A DNA stretch of 64,000 nt. Origin: Anaerolineales bacterium. GTDB taxonomy: Bacteria; Chloroflexota; Anaerolineae; 4572-78; J111. Both the position numbers and the translations under genes were made by a program. Positions within the stretch are counted from its first letter, which is position 1. Every line of letters begins with the position of its first letter. Below the pieces are notes generated by a model that worked only from the letters and a program-made list of their open reading frames with translations, had not been told where the DNA came from and searched no databases. Positions 1-7,556 of this stretch are shown piece by piece. The stretch lies in assembly GCA_020634855.1 (NCBI GenBank), contig JACKAU010000012.1, positions 124,001 through 188,000 on the forward strand, given 5' to 3'.

Positions 1-222
1 GCTGAGGAACAATTTCAAGTGAAATTTATTTTTGTCCCCGGTGTTGAAAAACATGAAGGTTCTGACGCGTATCGGTTTGCAACAACTATGGGCCGCTGCT
101 TGGCTGGGGATGTATTTGGGGAGCCGATAGCTTTTCATTTCGCCGACTCAACATTCAACACTCTTAAAGTTGAGGAGCTAGAACCGACAGATTGGGCATG
201 TCGAAGGATTAGAGGGTATTAA
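1..222 (+). CDS. Hypothetical protein, 3' end only
   Basis: The reading frame is open from the first base of the window to a TAA at 220-222, so this may be the C-terminal part of a longer protein that begins outside. A GTG at 19 could also start a 67-residue protein, but no ribosome binding site can be judged there. The sequence has no motif I recognise. It is followed by about 400 bases without a confident gene. Confidence 0.35.
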   Translation, partial: AEEQFQVKFIFVPGVEKHEGSDAYRFATTMGRCLAGDVFGEPIAFHFADSTFNTLKVEELEPTDWACRRIRGY

Positions 223-433
223 AGCGTAACTAATCGTGTCTCTACTTTCCCTGGGGATTCTTTCAGCGCAAGCGTTTGCATTTCCATTTATTTAAGTCTG
301 CCCGGTAAAGTCCTTCCCAGCGCTGTTGTGGTAATTGTGATTATGAAAACAAAAAGCAGGCATTACCTCAAAAACCTAGCCGGCTTATTGACAGCTTCTG
401 AAAAGCATCTTAAAACAGAAAGGGGTAGTGTAA

Positions 434-556
434 GTGGAAATCCTAATAAAGGTTGATATTCCCCAAGAAGTAATTTTATGGTTGGTCGTGATTGGGGCGT
501 TTGGCTGGCATCAGACTAACCGGCCAAATGCTGTTGAAATAATTGTGATTGTATAA
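434..556 (+). CDS. Possible small membrane protein (40 aa)
   Basis: A GTG-started frame of 40 codons is preceded by an AGGGG-like ribosome binding site about nine bases upstream. The middle of the peptide is hydrophobic (ILWLVVIGAFGW) and would make one membrane segment. It lies in the otherwise empty stretch 223-617. There is no homology I can name, and such a short frame may be chance. I see nothing else in that stretch. Confidence 0.2.
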   Translation: MEILIKVDIPQEVILWLVVIGAFGWHQTNRPNAVEIIVIV

Positions 557-617
557 ACTGCATCGATCCCCGCAGTTCCCCTCTGTGCAAATATAAACCC
601 ACCTCCAAAGTGATTAT

Positions 618-962
618 TTAATCACTTTTATGGTCTTGTTGGAATCGAAAGCGGACATACTGAAGAACCTCGTCTCTCGTTTCCGGCGATAGATTTTTGA
701 TTAACTCAATTAGCTCTTGAGTAGCAGTATCTTCATTAGGCTCCTGTGGCGGCAACATTCCGGCCTTCACCAGAACTAGGACCGGCGAAATATCAAAAGC
801 CTGGGCAATCTTGATACAGAACTCACAGCCGGGCGCACGTTTTCCAGCTATTACGTTCGATACTGTGGCCTGCGCTAACGACGCTCGCCGCCCCAACTCG
901 GCATGCGACCACCCACGCCGGTTTATTTCCCGTTCTACCCAAGCATTGAAATCATTGTTCAT
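618..962 (-). CDS. XRE-family helix-turn-helix regulator
   Basis: This is a 114-residue DNA-binding protein of the Cro/C1 type. Residues about 10-62 form the HTH_3 domain, with the typical pattern of a SHAELGRRASLAQATVSNVI segment and a later AFDISPVLVL. The C-terminal 50 residues are acidic and helical. It is divergent from the genes that start at 1093, with a 130-base promoter region between, so it probably acts as the repressor of the element at 1093-6216. On the minus strand a TTTTCA/TAAAAT pair with 17-base spacing (969-997) ends only about seven bases before the ATG, so the message could be leaderless. Confidence 0.8.
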   Translation of the reverse strand: MNNDFNAWVEREINRRGWSHAELGRRASLAQATVSNVIAGKRAPGCEFCIKIAQAFDISPVLVLVKAGMLPPQEPNEDTATQELIELIKNLSPETRDEVLQYVRFRFQQDHKSD

Positions 963-1011
963 AACCCTATTTTAGCCAAAAGCTTAGGTATTGAAAATTT
1001 AGCTGTAGCTA

Positions 1012-1040
1012 TTGACAACTACTGATTAATGTGCTACTAT
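1012..1040 (+). promoter_or_regulatory. Sigma-70-like promoter for the element genes
   Basis: TTGACA at 1012-1017 and TACTAT at 1035-1040 are separated by exactly 17 bases. The site reads toward the gene at 1093. AGCTA/TAGCT half-sites surround it (about 1001-1009 and 1073-1078), which are candidate operators for the divergent XRE repressor. Confidence 0.7.
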
Positions 1041-1092
1041 TAATAGCATAAGCTGTTGATTAAATGCTTTAGCTATAAGAGGTCAAACCTAA

Positions 1093-1302
1093 ATGACAAC
1101 AGACGAAAAACAAATCACCCGCTCTTACATCATCACTCAGCGCCTCGATTCTCTTCTCAGAGAATGGGCTGCCCAGGATGATCGGAGTATCAGCGCACAG
1201 TTACGAAAAAATTTTGGAAAGCGAGGCTTCTCGCCGGGCCAAAGCGAATCGAGAAGTAAAAGCCAATTAAACACAGAAACGCCCCAGGGCCGGATACCCT
1301 GA
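1093..1302 (+). CDS. Small ribbon-helix-helix protein, probably frameshifted
   Basis: Residues 9-40 resemble the start of a CopG/Arc-type ribbon-helix-helix protein: a beta-like RSYIITQRLDSLLREWA followed by DDRSISAQLRK. After that the frame becomes unlikely. Removing one A from the A6 run at 1206-1211 restores a classical second helix (RKILESEASRRAKAN) ending at a TAA at 1268-1270, giving a protein of 58 residues. This looks like an indel, a sequencing error, or transcriptional slippage at the A run. It is the first gene after the promoter at 1012-1040. Confidence 0.55.
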   Translation: MTTDEKQITRSYIITQRLDSLLREWAAQDDRSISAQLRKNFGKRGFSPGQSESRSKSQLNTETPQGRIP

Positions 1303-1339
1303 GACGTTTCTACCAACACAATGAAAGGGAAGTTTCATT

Positions 1340-1693
1340 ATGTCAGCTACAGAGAATTTTAACCCCTCTGCCCAAACCGGGCAACAAATCGCCTTACAAT
1401 TCCGCATCAACTACCTGGAAAGCATGGCCAGCCACTTCCAAGCCAAGCTGGACGAAGCCCGGCTTCAACTCGACCCGGCAACCGGCGAATCGTCCCACCC
1501 CGAGCCGGAAACCACCCAAGCCGAAAATCCCCAGAGAATCGACGAACAGCCGAATCCCCAGGGAATTTTGAAACCAATCTCCGACAGGGTTGGGCGAATC
1601 AAAGTTCCAGTCCGCGGCCTCTCGATTCTGGCCAATGAACTGCGACGCCGAATGACCAATCCGGCCTTAAACGGAAGCGAGAGCCAGCGATGA
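1340..1693 (+). CDS. Hypothetical protein of the integrative element
   Basis: A 117-residue protein preceded by AAAGGGA about ten bases before the ATG. The N-terminal half (residues 15-50) is predicted helical, the centre (50-85) is rich in Pro, Glu and Gln and probably disordered, and the C terminus is basic. I recognise no family. Its stop overlaps the start of the next gene (ATGA), so the two are translationally coupled. Confidence 0.55.
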   Translation: MSATENFNPSAQTGQQIALQFRINYLESMASHFQAKLDEARLQLDPATGESSHPEPETTQAENPQRIDEQPNPQGILKPISDRVGRIKVPVRGLSILANELRRRMTNPALNGSESQR

Positions 1694-1944
1694 ACGCGAA
1701 GAACATTGTACTGGCCGCTATTGGCCAGCTAACGGAACAGGGCCGCGTCTGGCTTACCAGTGAAGATGTCACGACCGTTCGAGGGGGCGTCGATCTACGC
1801 GCTCAACTAACTGGTGTGATCATTCCCCAGGGAACCATCGGCAGGTTACTTGAAGCCGACGGAGAGACGATAACTATTGATTTTGGCCTGGCAACCGTTC
1901 ACCGGCTGCCGCGTGATACCCACCTGGTTGAGGTGAGCCGATGA
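1690..1944 (+). CDS. Hypothetical small protein of the integrative element
   Basis: An 84-residue protein that starts inside the stop of the previous gene and whose own stop overlaps the next start, so it is embedded in a tight operon. The sequence looks like a small beta-rich fold (GVIIPQGTIGRLLEADGETITIDF), similar in feel to an SH3-like barrel. No family is recognised. Confidence 0.55.
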   Translation: MNAKNIVLAAIGQLTEQGRVWLTSEDVTTVRGGVDLRAQLTGVIIPQGTIGRLLEADGETITIDFGLATVHRLPRDTHLVEVSR

Positions 1945-2660
1945 CAGCCAATAGAATCGAACGTTGGGTTGGGAAGATGCTGGTTTTTCTGGCTGTTAGC
2001 TCATTCATCCTGAGTTTCGCCGGCATGTACGCCGTGGCTGTCGATTCGGGTTACGGCTGGTTGGCCTGGTTATGGCCACTGGTAACAGAATCGGCAGTGG
2101 TGATCTTCTCGTTGGTGCTACTGGCCGCTAAACTGGAAGGCTACAAGAACCTTGCCCTACAGCCGATGATTGTCACCTGTACGGCGCTGTCAGTCGGCTT
2201 TAACGTCCTTCATGCGCCGGAGGACAAATGGTTAGCTAGGGCCGTTGTCGCGTTTCCGCCGATCTTCCTTTACGCAGCGTTCAAGACCTGGATATGGAAA
2301 GTTGAGCAGGACACACGCCGGGCCGGTTTGGCCAAAACGATAGCCGACTTGACCAGTGAAATTGACAACGTAAATGACGAATTGCAAAACCGTGTCCAAG
2401 AGTTGGACAAATTGAATGGACAAATCGAGCAACAACAGGACAAGTTGAACGCCATCAATCAGGACAAATCGAGGACAGATCGGGGAAATGTCCAAGAATT
2501 GAACGATGCTCGCCAGACAAAAATCGACGAACGCCGCGCCGATGTCCTATCCCTGCTAAGAGACGGGCACTCAGAATCGGACATAGCGACAAAACTCGAT
2601 GTCTCAGTTAGGACAGTTCGCCGGGACATCAAAGCATTGAATGGACAAGTGCCAAAATGA
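1941..2660 (+). CDS. DUF2637-like membrane protein with C-terminal helix-turn-helix
   Basis: A 239-residue protein. Residues about 10-125 contain four hydrophobic segments with the layout of DUF2637 proteins, which are common on actinobacterial plasmids and integrative elements. A coiled coil rich in Gln, Asp and Asn follows (about 130-185). The end (about 192-235) is a helix-turn-helix of the type ESDIATKLDVSVRTVRRDIKAL. The gene overlaps both neighbours by four bases. The combination of membrane anchor, coiled coil and HTH suggests a protein that tethers element DNA to the membrane, possibly with the FtsK-like protein downstream; that role is inferred. Confidence 0.7.
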   Translation: MTANRIERWVGKMLVFLAVSSFILSFAGMYAVAVDSGYGWLAWLWPLVTESAVVIFSLVLLAAKLEGYKNLALQPMIVTCTALSVGFNVLHAPEDKWLARAVVAFPPIFLYAAFKTWIWKVEQDTRRAGLAKTIADLTSEIDNVNDELQNRVQELDKLNGQIEQQQDKLNAINQDKSRTDRGNVQELNDARQTKIDERRADVLSLLRDGHSESDIATKLDVSVRTVRRDIKALNGQVPK

Positions 2661-2920
2661 TGACCATAGCCCTAGCTGTCGAGTATCAAGCCACCCGGCG
2701 AGTCTTTTGGCTCAAATCACCAGAGCCTGACCGCGGACTCGTCACACTTCTACTTTGCTGTTTAACCCTGGTCACCCTGGGGCTGGCGGCTGACATTATC
2801 GGCGGCCTACCTGTGGGGACCGTGGCCCTGTGGCCCGCTGCCATTGCAGCCGGGGCTACAATAGGCGTTTTGGTGATGGAGGTTTTGAAATGTTACAAAG
2901 TCGCATCGTTACTGTCGTAA
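2657..2920 (+). CDS. Small two-helix membrane protein
   Basis: An 87-residue protein that starts within the previous stop codon. It has two hydrophobic segments (about 28-48 and 53-75) and little else. Its 3' end overlaps the first 31 bases of the FtsK-like gene in another frame. It may be a membrane partner of that translocase, which is an inference from position alone. Confidence 0.5.
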   Translation: MMTIALAVEYQATRRVFWLKSPEPDRGLVTLLLCCLTLVTLGLAADIIGGLPVGTVALWPAAIAAGATIGVLVMEVLKCYKVASLLS

Positions 2921-4359
2921 GTTTCATAGCCCTAGTGGTCGTGATCTTGGCCATGCTCATTGCAGCACCGACGGTTATTCAAGCCGTGGCCCTGGTTGCC
3001 ACTCCTACAGCCGTAGTGGTTTCGATTCTAATCTGCCTGACTATCGGCGGGCTAGGGGCTGCTCTCTTTTGGGGTTTCTTTCAAGCCGCCGAAAAGAAGC
3101 GAATCGAAAAAGAAGTGGTACGGGCCGATGTAAGGCAAAAAAACGCTAACGCGCTAAAAACAGAAGCGGAGGCCCAGCTAATCGCCCGGCAAGCCGCTTT
3201 TGAGCCAATCATTGCCCCGGCTGGTCATCAGGTGATCGGTGTCCATTTCGGCAGCATGACCTCGACCGCAAAACAGTACCACCTAAGTCCACATTCACAC
3301 GTGAACGGGTTACCGGCCAATCCTACGCCTTTCCAGTTGGCAATTTGGGAAAAGTATAACACGCTGTACGCCCCAGGCCGGGCAGCCCAGGGCAGCGCAC
3401 CTGCTCCGGCCTTAACTGCCGGAAAGCTGCCTGAGCGGGTGGACCTGTTGGATCTGCTACCGAGTGGGCAAGGGAATCTAGAGCGAATTATCTTAGGCGT
3501 GAAAACTAATAATACCCAGGTCGATACCATAACCGCGCCGATTTGGTCATTGGTTCACATTGCCAACGCCGGGGCAACCGACAGTGGCAAGTCAAACATG
3601 GCCCGTGCTATTGCCTACCAGATTGTAACCGCGCCCCAGGCCCGTGCCGTCTTTGTAGACCTGAAGCGCCAGACGTTCAAGGCTTTTCGTCATTGCGACA
3701 GCTTGCTATATCCCCTGGTGACTTCGATTCCTGAATTTATGGCTATTCTGGCTGAACTCAAAGACGAAACCGAGCGCCGGCTTAGCCTGTTTGAGCCATA
3801 TCTCACCGTCGAAACGATACACGATTACAACCGGCGAGTCGATGAGCCTCTGCCCTATATTGTGACCTTTGTCGATGAGATATCGAACATCTTCATGGAC
3901 AAAGACGCCCAAGCCCGTTTTTTGGAATTGATCCGGATTAGCCGGGCCGCAGGAATCTACTTCTGTTGCGCCGGCCAGACCTGGAGTCACCGGACACTTT
4001 CAACCGATATCCGGCAACAGTTCAGAACCGGCCTCCATTTTGGCACTAATGACCCAAACAGTAGCCGGATGATTCTTAACGACCCCAGGGCCTGCGAGAT
4101 TGATCACCAGGGCCGATGTTATGCCGCTCTGCCGTTTGGCATCGAGCGGGAAGTGGTAGAGATGCAAACGCCTTACTTGCCCCTTGAGATCGTGGTTAAC
4201 CGACTGGGGCAGGGTGGTGGCCCGGCTGAGCAGATGCCGGAGCCGGTAGCACCTGAACCGGGGCCGAATGAGTTGAAGGTCCTTCGACTGAAGCAACAAG
4301 ACTTCAGCATTTCAGCAATTGCTCGTGACATTTATGGGGATGATGGGGCAACCAGCTAA
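2890..4359 (+). CDS. FtsK/SpoIIIE-type DNA translocase
   Basis: An ATP-driven DNA pump of 489 residues, started at the ATG at 2890 because GGAGG lies at 2878-2882. Two membrane segments (about 6-30 and 33-64) anchor it. The motor domain has Walker A GATDSGKS at 228-235 and Walker B ending in VDE at 328-330. A small helix-turn-helix-like tail (about 465-485, FSISAIARDIYG) may contact DNA. Chromosomal FtsK is far longer, so this is a mobile-element type. In actinobacterial AICEs a similar protein alone moves double-stranded DNA between cells; here it sits in the same kind of gene set, but transfer by this protein is inferred. Confidence 0.85.
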   Translation: MLQSRIVTVVSFIALVVVILAMLIAAPTVIQAVALVATPTAVVVSILICLTIGGLGAALFWGFFQAAEKKRIEKEVVRADVRQKNANALKTEAEAQLIARQAAFEPIIAPAGHQVIGVHFGSMTSTAKQYHLSPHSHVNGLPANPTPFQLAIWEKYNTLYAPGRAAQGSAPAPALTAGKLPERVDLLDLLPSGQGNLERIILGVKTNNTQVDTITAPIWSLVHIANAGATDSGKSNMARAIAYQIVTAPQARAVFVDLKRQTFKAFRHCDSLLYPLVTSIPEFMAILAELKDETERRLSLFEPYLTVETIHDYNRRVDEPLPYIVTFVDEISNIFMDKDAQARFLELIRISRAAGIYFCCAGQTWSHRTLSTDIRQQFRTGLHFGTNDPNSSRMILNDPRACEIDHQGRCYAALPFGIEREVVEMQTPYLPLEIVVNRLGQGGGPAEQMPEPVAPEPGPNELKVLRLKQQDFSISAIARDIYGDDGATS

Positions 4360-4384
4360 AGAAAGTGAGGGACATTTTAGAGAC

Positions 4385-4461
4385 TTACGGGGGACCGTAA
4401 GACCGTAACCCCGTAAATAAGCCCCGTAAATGCCCCGTAACGGCCCTCTTACGGTTTACGG
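4385..4461. repeat. CCGTAA iterons
   Basis: Eight copies of CCGTAA lie within 77 bases. Five are on the plus strand (4395, 4403, 4411, 4424, 4435) and three on the minus strand (TTACGG at 4385, 4449, 4456). Many are extended to CCCCGTAA. The cluster lies in the gap between the translocase and the integrase and may be an origin, a transfer-clamp site, or a regulator binding site. Confidence 0.7.
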
Positions 4462-4491
4462 GGGAACCAAATAGTAACTGATTTTGGCGAA

Positions 4492-4516
4492 TCCCCAGGG
4501 ATGGATTCCCTGGGGA
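4492..4516 (+). promoter_or_regulatory. Strong hairpin upstream of the integrase
   Basis: TCCCCAGGGA (4492-4501) and TCCCTGGGGA (4507-4516) form a perfect 10-bp stem with a five-base loop. No T run follows, so it is not a standard terminator. It sits 29 bases before the integrase start and could be a protein binding site, part of the attachment region, or a translation control element. Confidence 0.6.
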
Positions 4517-4545
4517 ATTGTATTTTAAAAAATAGGAGCGATAAC

Positions 4546-6216
4546 ATGAATCAACCACAATCAGGCAGTGAAACACTTCAATTCGTAGTCATTGAGCGGG
4601 TTGTCCTCTATGCCCGCGTCTCCGGCGATGATCGCGGCCGAGATGGGCGCAACCTTCAAAGTCAACTCGATATGGGGCGGGAATACGCCCAGGGCAAAGG
4701 CTATAGCATCATAGCTGAACTTGCCGAAGATGACAGGGGGGCATCCGGGGCCGACATCAATTTGCCAAAACTCAACCAGGTGCGAGACATGGCCCTCAAG
4801 GGCCAATTCGACGTGTTGATTGTTCGTGAGATTGACCGGCTATCGCGCAATCTTGCCAAGCAGTTGATTGTAGAAGAAGAATTACGGAAAGCTGGTGTCA
4901 GAGTCGAGTATGTTCTTGCTGACTACCAGGATTCACCCGAGGGCAGGCTGAATAAACACATTCGAGCCACCATCGCAGAGTACGAGCGCGAAAAGATTCG
5001 GGAGCGTATGGTCAGAGGCAGGGAGAATAAAGCCAAGGCCGGGAAGGTGATTGCTTGCGACAGGATTCCTTATGGATACAGACTGAACGATGAACGTACC
5101 AATTTTGTAATTTGTCCTGACGAAGCTGAAATAGTCAAAATGATATTTGAGTCGTTCACCATCGAGCGGACAAGCATACGTAAGATTGCCGCTAAACTTA
5201 CCAAGTTAAAAATACCAACCGCAGCCGACAAGCATGAGCGAATCAGGAAAAAGAGGGGCTTTGGTGAATGGTCGTTCAATACCATTTCAAAAATTCTCTA
5301 CAAGAGAACATACACGGGTAAATGGGAATACAATAAGGACAGCGATTCCGGCGAAATTCAGGTAAAAGTACCAGCTATCATTGATCAACTGACTTTCGAT
5401 CTTGCCCAAGCACGTTTAGCCGGTAACAAGAAATATTATCGCAGAGAAACAATTCATGATTTCTTGCTAAACAAGCGGTGCCGTTGTGGAATATGTGGGT
5501 CAAAAATGAGTGCTTTACCTGCCAATAAGGGAAAGTATTTATACTACCGGTGCCCCTCGTTGGACAACAACCGCCCAATCAAATGCCAGGTTTCAAAGAT
5601 GTTTAATGCCCGTAAAGTCGATGCGGTTGTATGGGCTTGGATACGAAGTCTACTGCAAGATGAAAAGGCCGTTACAGAAGTTTTGCGTAGCGCCCAAAAT
5701 CGGCAAGATGAAATCGCAGCCCCATTTATCAGACAATTGGAGACGATAGACACCCTGATCGCCGATAATGAAAAGAAACAAGCGAAACTACTGGATTTGT
5801 ATCTATCCGACGATTTTCCAAGGGATGTATTAGATGATCGCAAAAAACAAATAAAAGACACCCTTGCTTCCTTAGAGCAAGAACGGGCAAAGGTTCAGGC
5901 TAAAATCAATGAAATACGCCCTCTTACTGATGAGGCCATTGCCAACATTCAAGAATTCACGCTCAAAGTCGGCAGGGGATTAGCCGAGGCCGATAAAGAT
6001 TTACAGCTACGCCGGGAAGCCGTGGAAGCCCTTAGCGTCGAAGTAACACTTACCGAGGAGGATGGACAGCAAGTCATCATCGCAAATTGTGTATTGACGC
6101 AAGAAAATGAAAATTTGGGTATAGTTCCTGACATACTGTTGTCAGGGGTGGTATGGTATGCTTGGGGTGTCTTACAAATAATCACAATTTTATCTTTTGG
6201 AGGTTTGACACCATGA
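4546..6216 (+). CDS. Large serine recombinase (integrase)
   Basis: A site-specific recombinase of 556 residues that integrates and excises the element. The start at 4546 has AGGAG a few bases upstream. Residues 19-150 are the resolvase catalytic domain with the nucleophile Ser26 in YARVS and the conserved REIDRLSRN at 94-102. The Recombinase domain follows (about 170-275). A zinc ribbon with CRCGICG near 312 and two later cysteines (CP, KC) ends about 345. A coiled coil spans about 390-465. The last 30 or so residues are hydrophobic and odd, and the stop overlaps the ATG of the next gene, so the 3' end may be derived from the host side of an attachment site. Confidence 0.9.
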   Translation: MNQPQSGSETLQFVVIERVVLYARVSGDDRGRDGRNLQSQLDMGREYAQGKGYSIIAELAEDDRGASGADINLPKLNQVRDMALKGQFDVLIVREIDRLSRNLAKQLIVEEELRKAGVRVEYVLADYQDSPEGRLNKHIRATIAEYEREKIRERMVRGRENKAKAGKVIACDRIPYGYRLNDERTNFVICPDEAEIVKMIFESFTIERTSIRKIAAKLTKLKIPTAADKHERIRKKRGFGEWSFNTISKILYKRTYTGKWEYNKDSDSGEIQVKVPAIIDQLTFDLAQARLAGNKKYYRRETIHDFLLNKRCRCGICGSKMSALPANKGKYLYYRCPSLDNNRPIKCQVSKMFNARKVDAVVWAWIRSLLQDEKAVTEVLRSAQNRQDEIAAPFIRQLETIDTLIADNEKKQAKLLDLYLSDDFPRDVLDDRKKQIKDTLASLEQERAKVQAKINEIRPLTDEAIANIQEFTLKVGRGLAEADKDLQLRREAVEALSVEVTLTEEDGQQVIIANCVLTQENENLGIVPDILLSGVVWYAWGVLQIITILSFGGLTP

Positions 6217-6575
6217 AAAATGTAATCAACTGGTTTGAAATTCCTGTCGTCGATGTTGAGCGGGCGGTTAAGTTCTACGGCACGATTTTCGAAACCGATC
6301 TGACCGCTGCCGAAATGGATGGTATGACGATGGCCGTATTTCCGTACCAAGATGGCGTGGGCGGCGCTTTGGTTAGAAGTGACATGCACAAACCCGCTAC
6401 TGAAGGGGCGGTCCTTTATCTGAATGCGGGTGAGGATTTGAATGTCGTCCTCAATAAAGTCGGGCCGGCCGGTGGGCAGGTGGTGATGCCCAAAACCGAA
6501 ATTGGCAAAAACGGATTCATCGCCTTTTTTACCGATACTGAAGGCAACCAGGTCGGTTTGCACTCGATGAATTAA
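6213..6575 (+). CDS. VOC-family (glyoxalase-like) protein
   Basis: A 120-residue protein with one vicinal oxygen chelate repeat pair: the N-terminal INWFEIPVVDVERAVKFYGTIF and the C-terminal GFIAFFTDTEGNQVGLHS are typical. Such proteins act as metal-dependent lyases, dioxygenases or resistance binders; the substrate cannot be read. GGAGG lies at 6199-6203. The ATG overlaps the recombinase stop, yet this gene looks like ordinary chromosomal content, which marks the likely element boundary. Confidence 0.8.
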   Translation: MKNVINWFEIPVVDVERAVKFYGTIFETDLTAAEMDGMTMAVFPYQDGVGGALVRSDMHKPATEGAVLYLNAGEDLNVVLNKVGPAGGQVVMPKTEIGKNGFIAFFTDTEGNQVGLHSMN

Positions 6576-6619
6576 GCGGGTAAGCTAACTCGTACCGATT
6601 GGAAGCATGATTTTTGGTT

Positions 6620-6668
6620 AGAGTGGAGATGAGGAGATCGATACGGATGATTTTCTCATCTCTACTCT
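6620..6668. repeat. Imperfect hairpin between VOC and YjbR genes
   Basis: AGAGTGGAGATGAG (6620-6633) pairs with CTCATCTCTACTCT (6655-6668) with one mismatch and a 21-base loop. No T run follows on the plus strand, so it is a weak terminator or a leader structure of the gene at 6689. Confidence 0.4.
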
Positions 6669-6688
6669 GCCTCTGGCAGGAGTGAGCG

Positions 6689-7054
6689 ATGAATCTTGAC
6701 CGGCTTCGCGTCTATCTATTACAGAAAAATGGTACAACCGAAGAGCAGCCGTTTGGACCGGAGGCATTGGTCTTTAAGGTTGTAGGCAAAATGTATGCGC
6801 TTATTGCCTGGGAAGAAACGCCTCTGAGAATTACCCTCAAATGCGATCCCGATCTGGCATTATCGCTACGTGACCAATACACTTCTATCCAGCCGGGCTA
6901 TCACATGAACAAGAAACATTGGAATACTGTCACGTTAGATGGCACAATTTCCGATGGTGAGATCTTAACCTTTATCGATCACTCTTATGACCTTGTGGTG
7001 AAAATGTTGAAGAAAAGTGATCGCGAAATGTTAGAAACGTCGCCGGCGTCATAA
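6689..7054 (+). CDS. MmcQ/YjbR-family protein
   Basis: A 121-residue protein of the YjbR fold (CyaY-like). Recognisable parts are the FGPEALVFKVVGKMYALIAW strand pair, the LKCDPDLALSLRDQY helix, and the KKHWNTVTLDGTISDGEI end with the conserved tryptophan. Proteins of this family may bind DNA, but the function is not settled. GGAGTGAG precedes the ATG. Confidence 0.8.
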   Translation: MNLDRLRVYLLQKNGTTEEQPFGPEALVFKVVGKMYALIAWEETPLRITLKCDPDLALSLRDQYTSIQPGYHMNKKHWNTVTLDGTISDGEILTFIDHSYDLVVKMLKKSDREMLETSPAS

Positions 7055-7108
7055 TGCTCGCCGATCTTTCGCGTATCACGTACAGATTTAGCCCAGAAAT
7101 GTAGAGGA

Positions 7109-7498
7109 ATGATGAATTTTGCTTATACCATAATTTATGTGCAAAATGTGGCTAAAGCGGTCGCCTTTTATGAAAAAGCCTTTGGACTTCAACAACAATT
7201 TGTTCATGAGAGCGGGCAGTATGCTGAGATGGAAACCGGCGCGACAACGCTGGCGTTCGCCATCAATGAGTTAGCGAATTCAAATCTGCCCGGTGGTTTT
7301 CGAGAAAATGATCCGTCCCAACCCCCGGCCGGTATCGAAATTGCCTTTACCACCGAGGACGTGGCCGCCGGGTATCGGCGAGCCGTAGCTGCCGGAGCCA
7401 CAGGGTTGGCCGAACCAAAGACCAAACCTTGGGGACAAGTGGTCGCTTATGTTAGAGATTTGGACGGGGTTTTGGTTGAAATCGGTAGCCCGATGTAA
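7109..7498 (+). CDS. VOC-family (glyoxalase/bleomycin-resistance-like) protein
   Basis: A 129-residue protein with the VOC pattern: YTIIYVQNVAKAVAFYEKAFGL at the start and YVRDLDGVLVEIGSP at the end, where the final Glu is a usual metal ligand. Two ATGs in a row (7109, 7112) could start it; GAGG lies seven bases before the first. It belongs to the group with two alpha-beta repeats. Substrate unknown. Confidence 0.85.
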   Translation: MMNFAYTIIYVQNVAKAVAFYEKAFGLQQQFVHESGQYAEMETGATTLAFAINELANSNLPGGFRENDPSQPPAGIEIAFTTEDVAAGYRRAVAAGATGLAEPKTKPWGQVVAYVRDLDGVLVEIGSPM

Positions 7499-7556
7499 TC
7501 AAAATGATGCCGTTTACGACGGACTTTTCGAGAAAACTCACTTAAGTAACGAGGTA

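Noticed and set aside
2830..2889. Longer start of the FtsK-like protein at 2830
   Set aside because: The extra residues are Cys/Arg-rich and lie wholly within the previous gene; the ATG at 2890 has a good ribosome binding site.
4501..4545. Recombinase start at 4501
   Set aside because: That ATG lies inside the hairpin loop region without a ribosome binding site, while 4546 has AGGAG at the right distance.
333..6189. AATTGTGATTAT near 333 and its complement near 6178 as attachment sites
   Set aside because: The two copies are in opposite orientation, whereas the two ends of an integrated element carry direct repeats. The sequence is also AT-rich and short.
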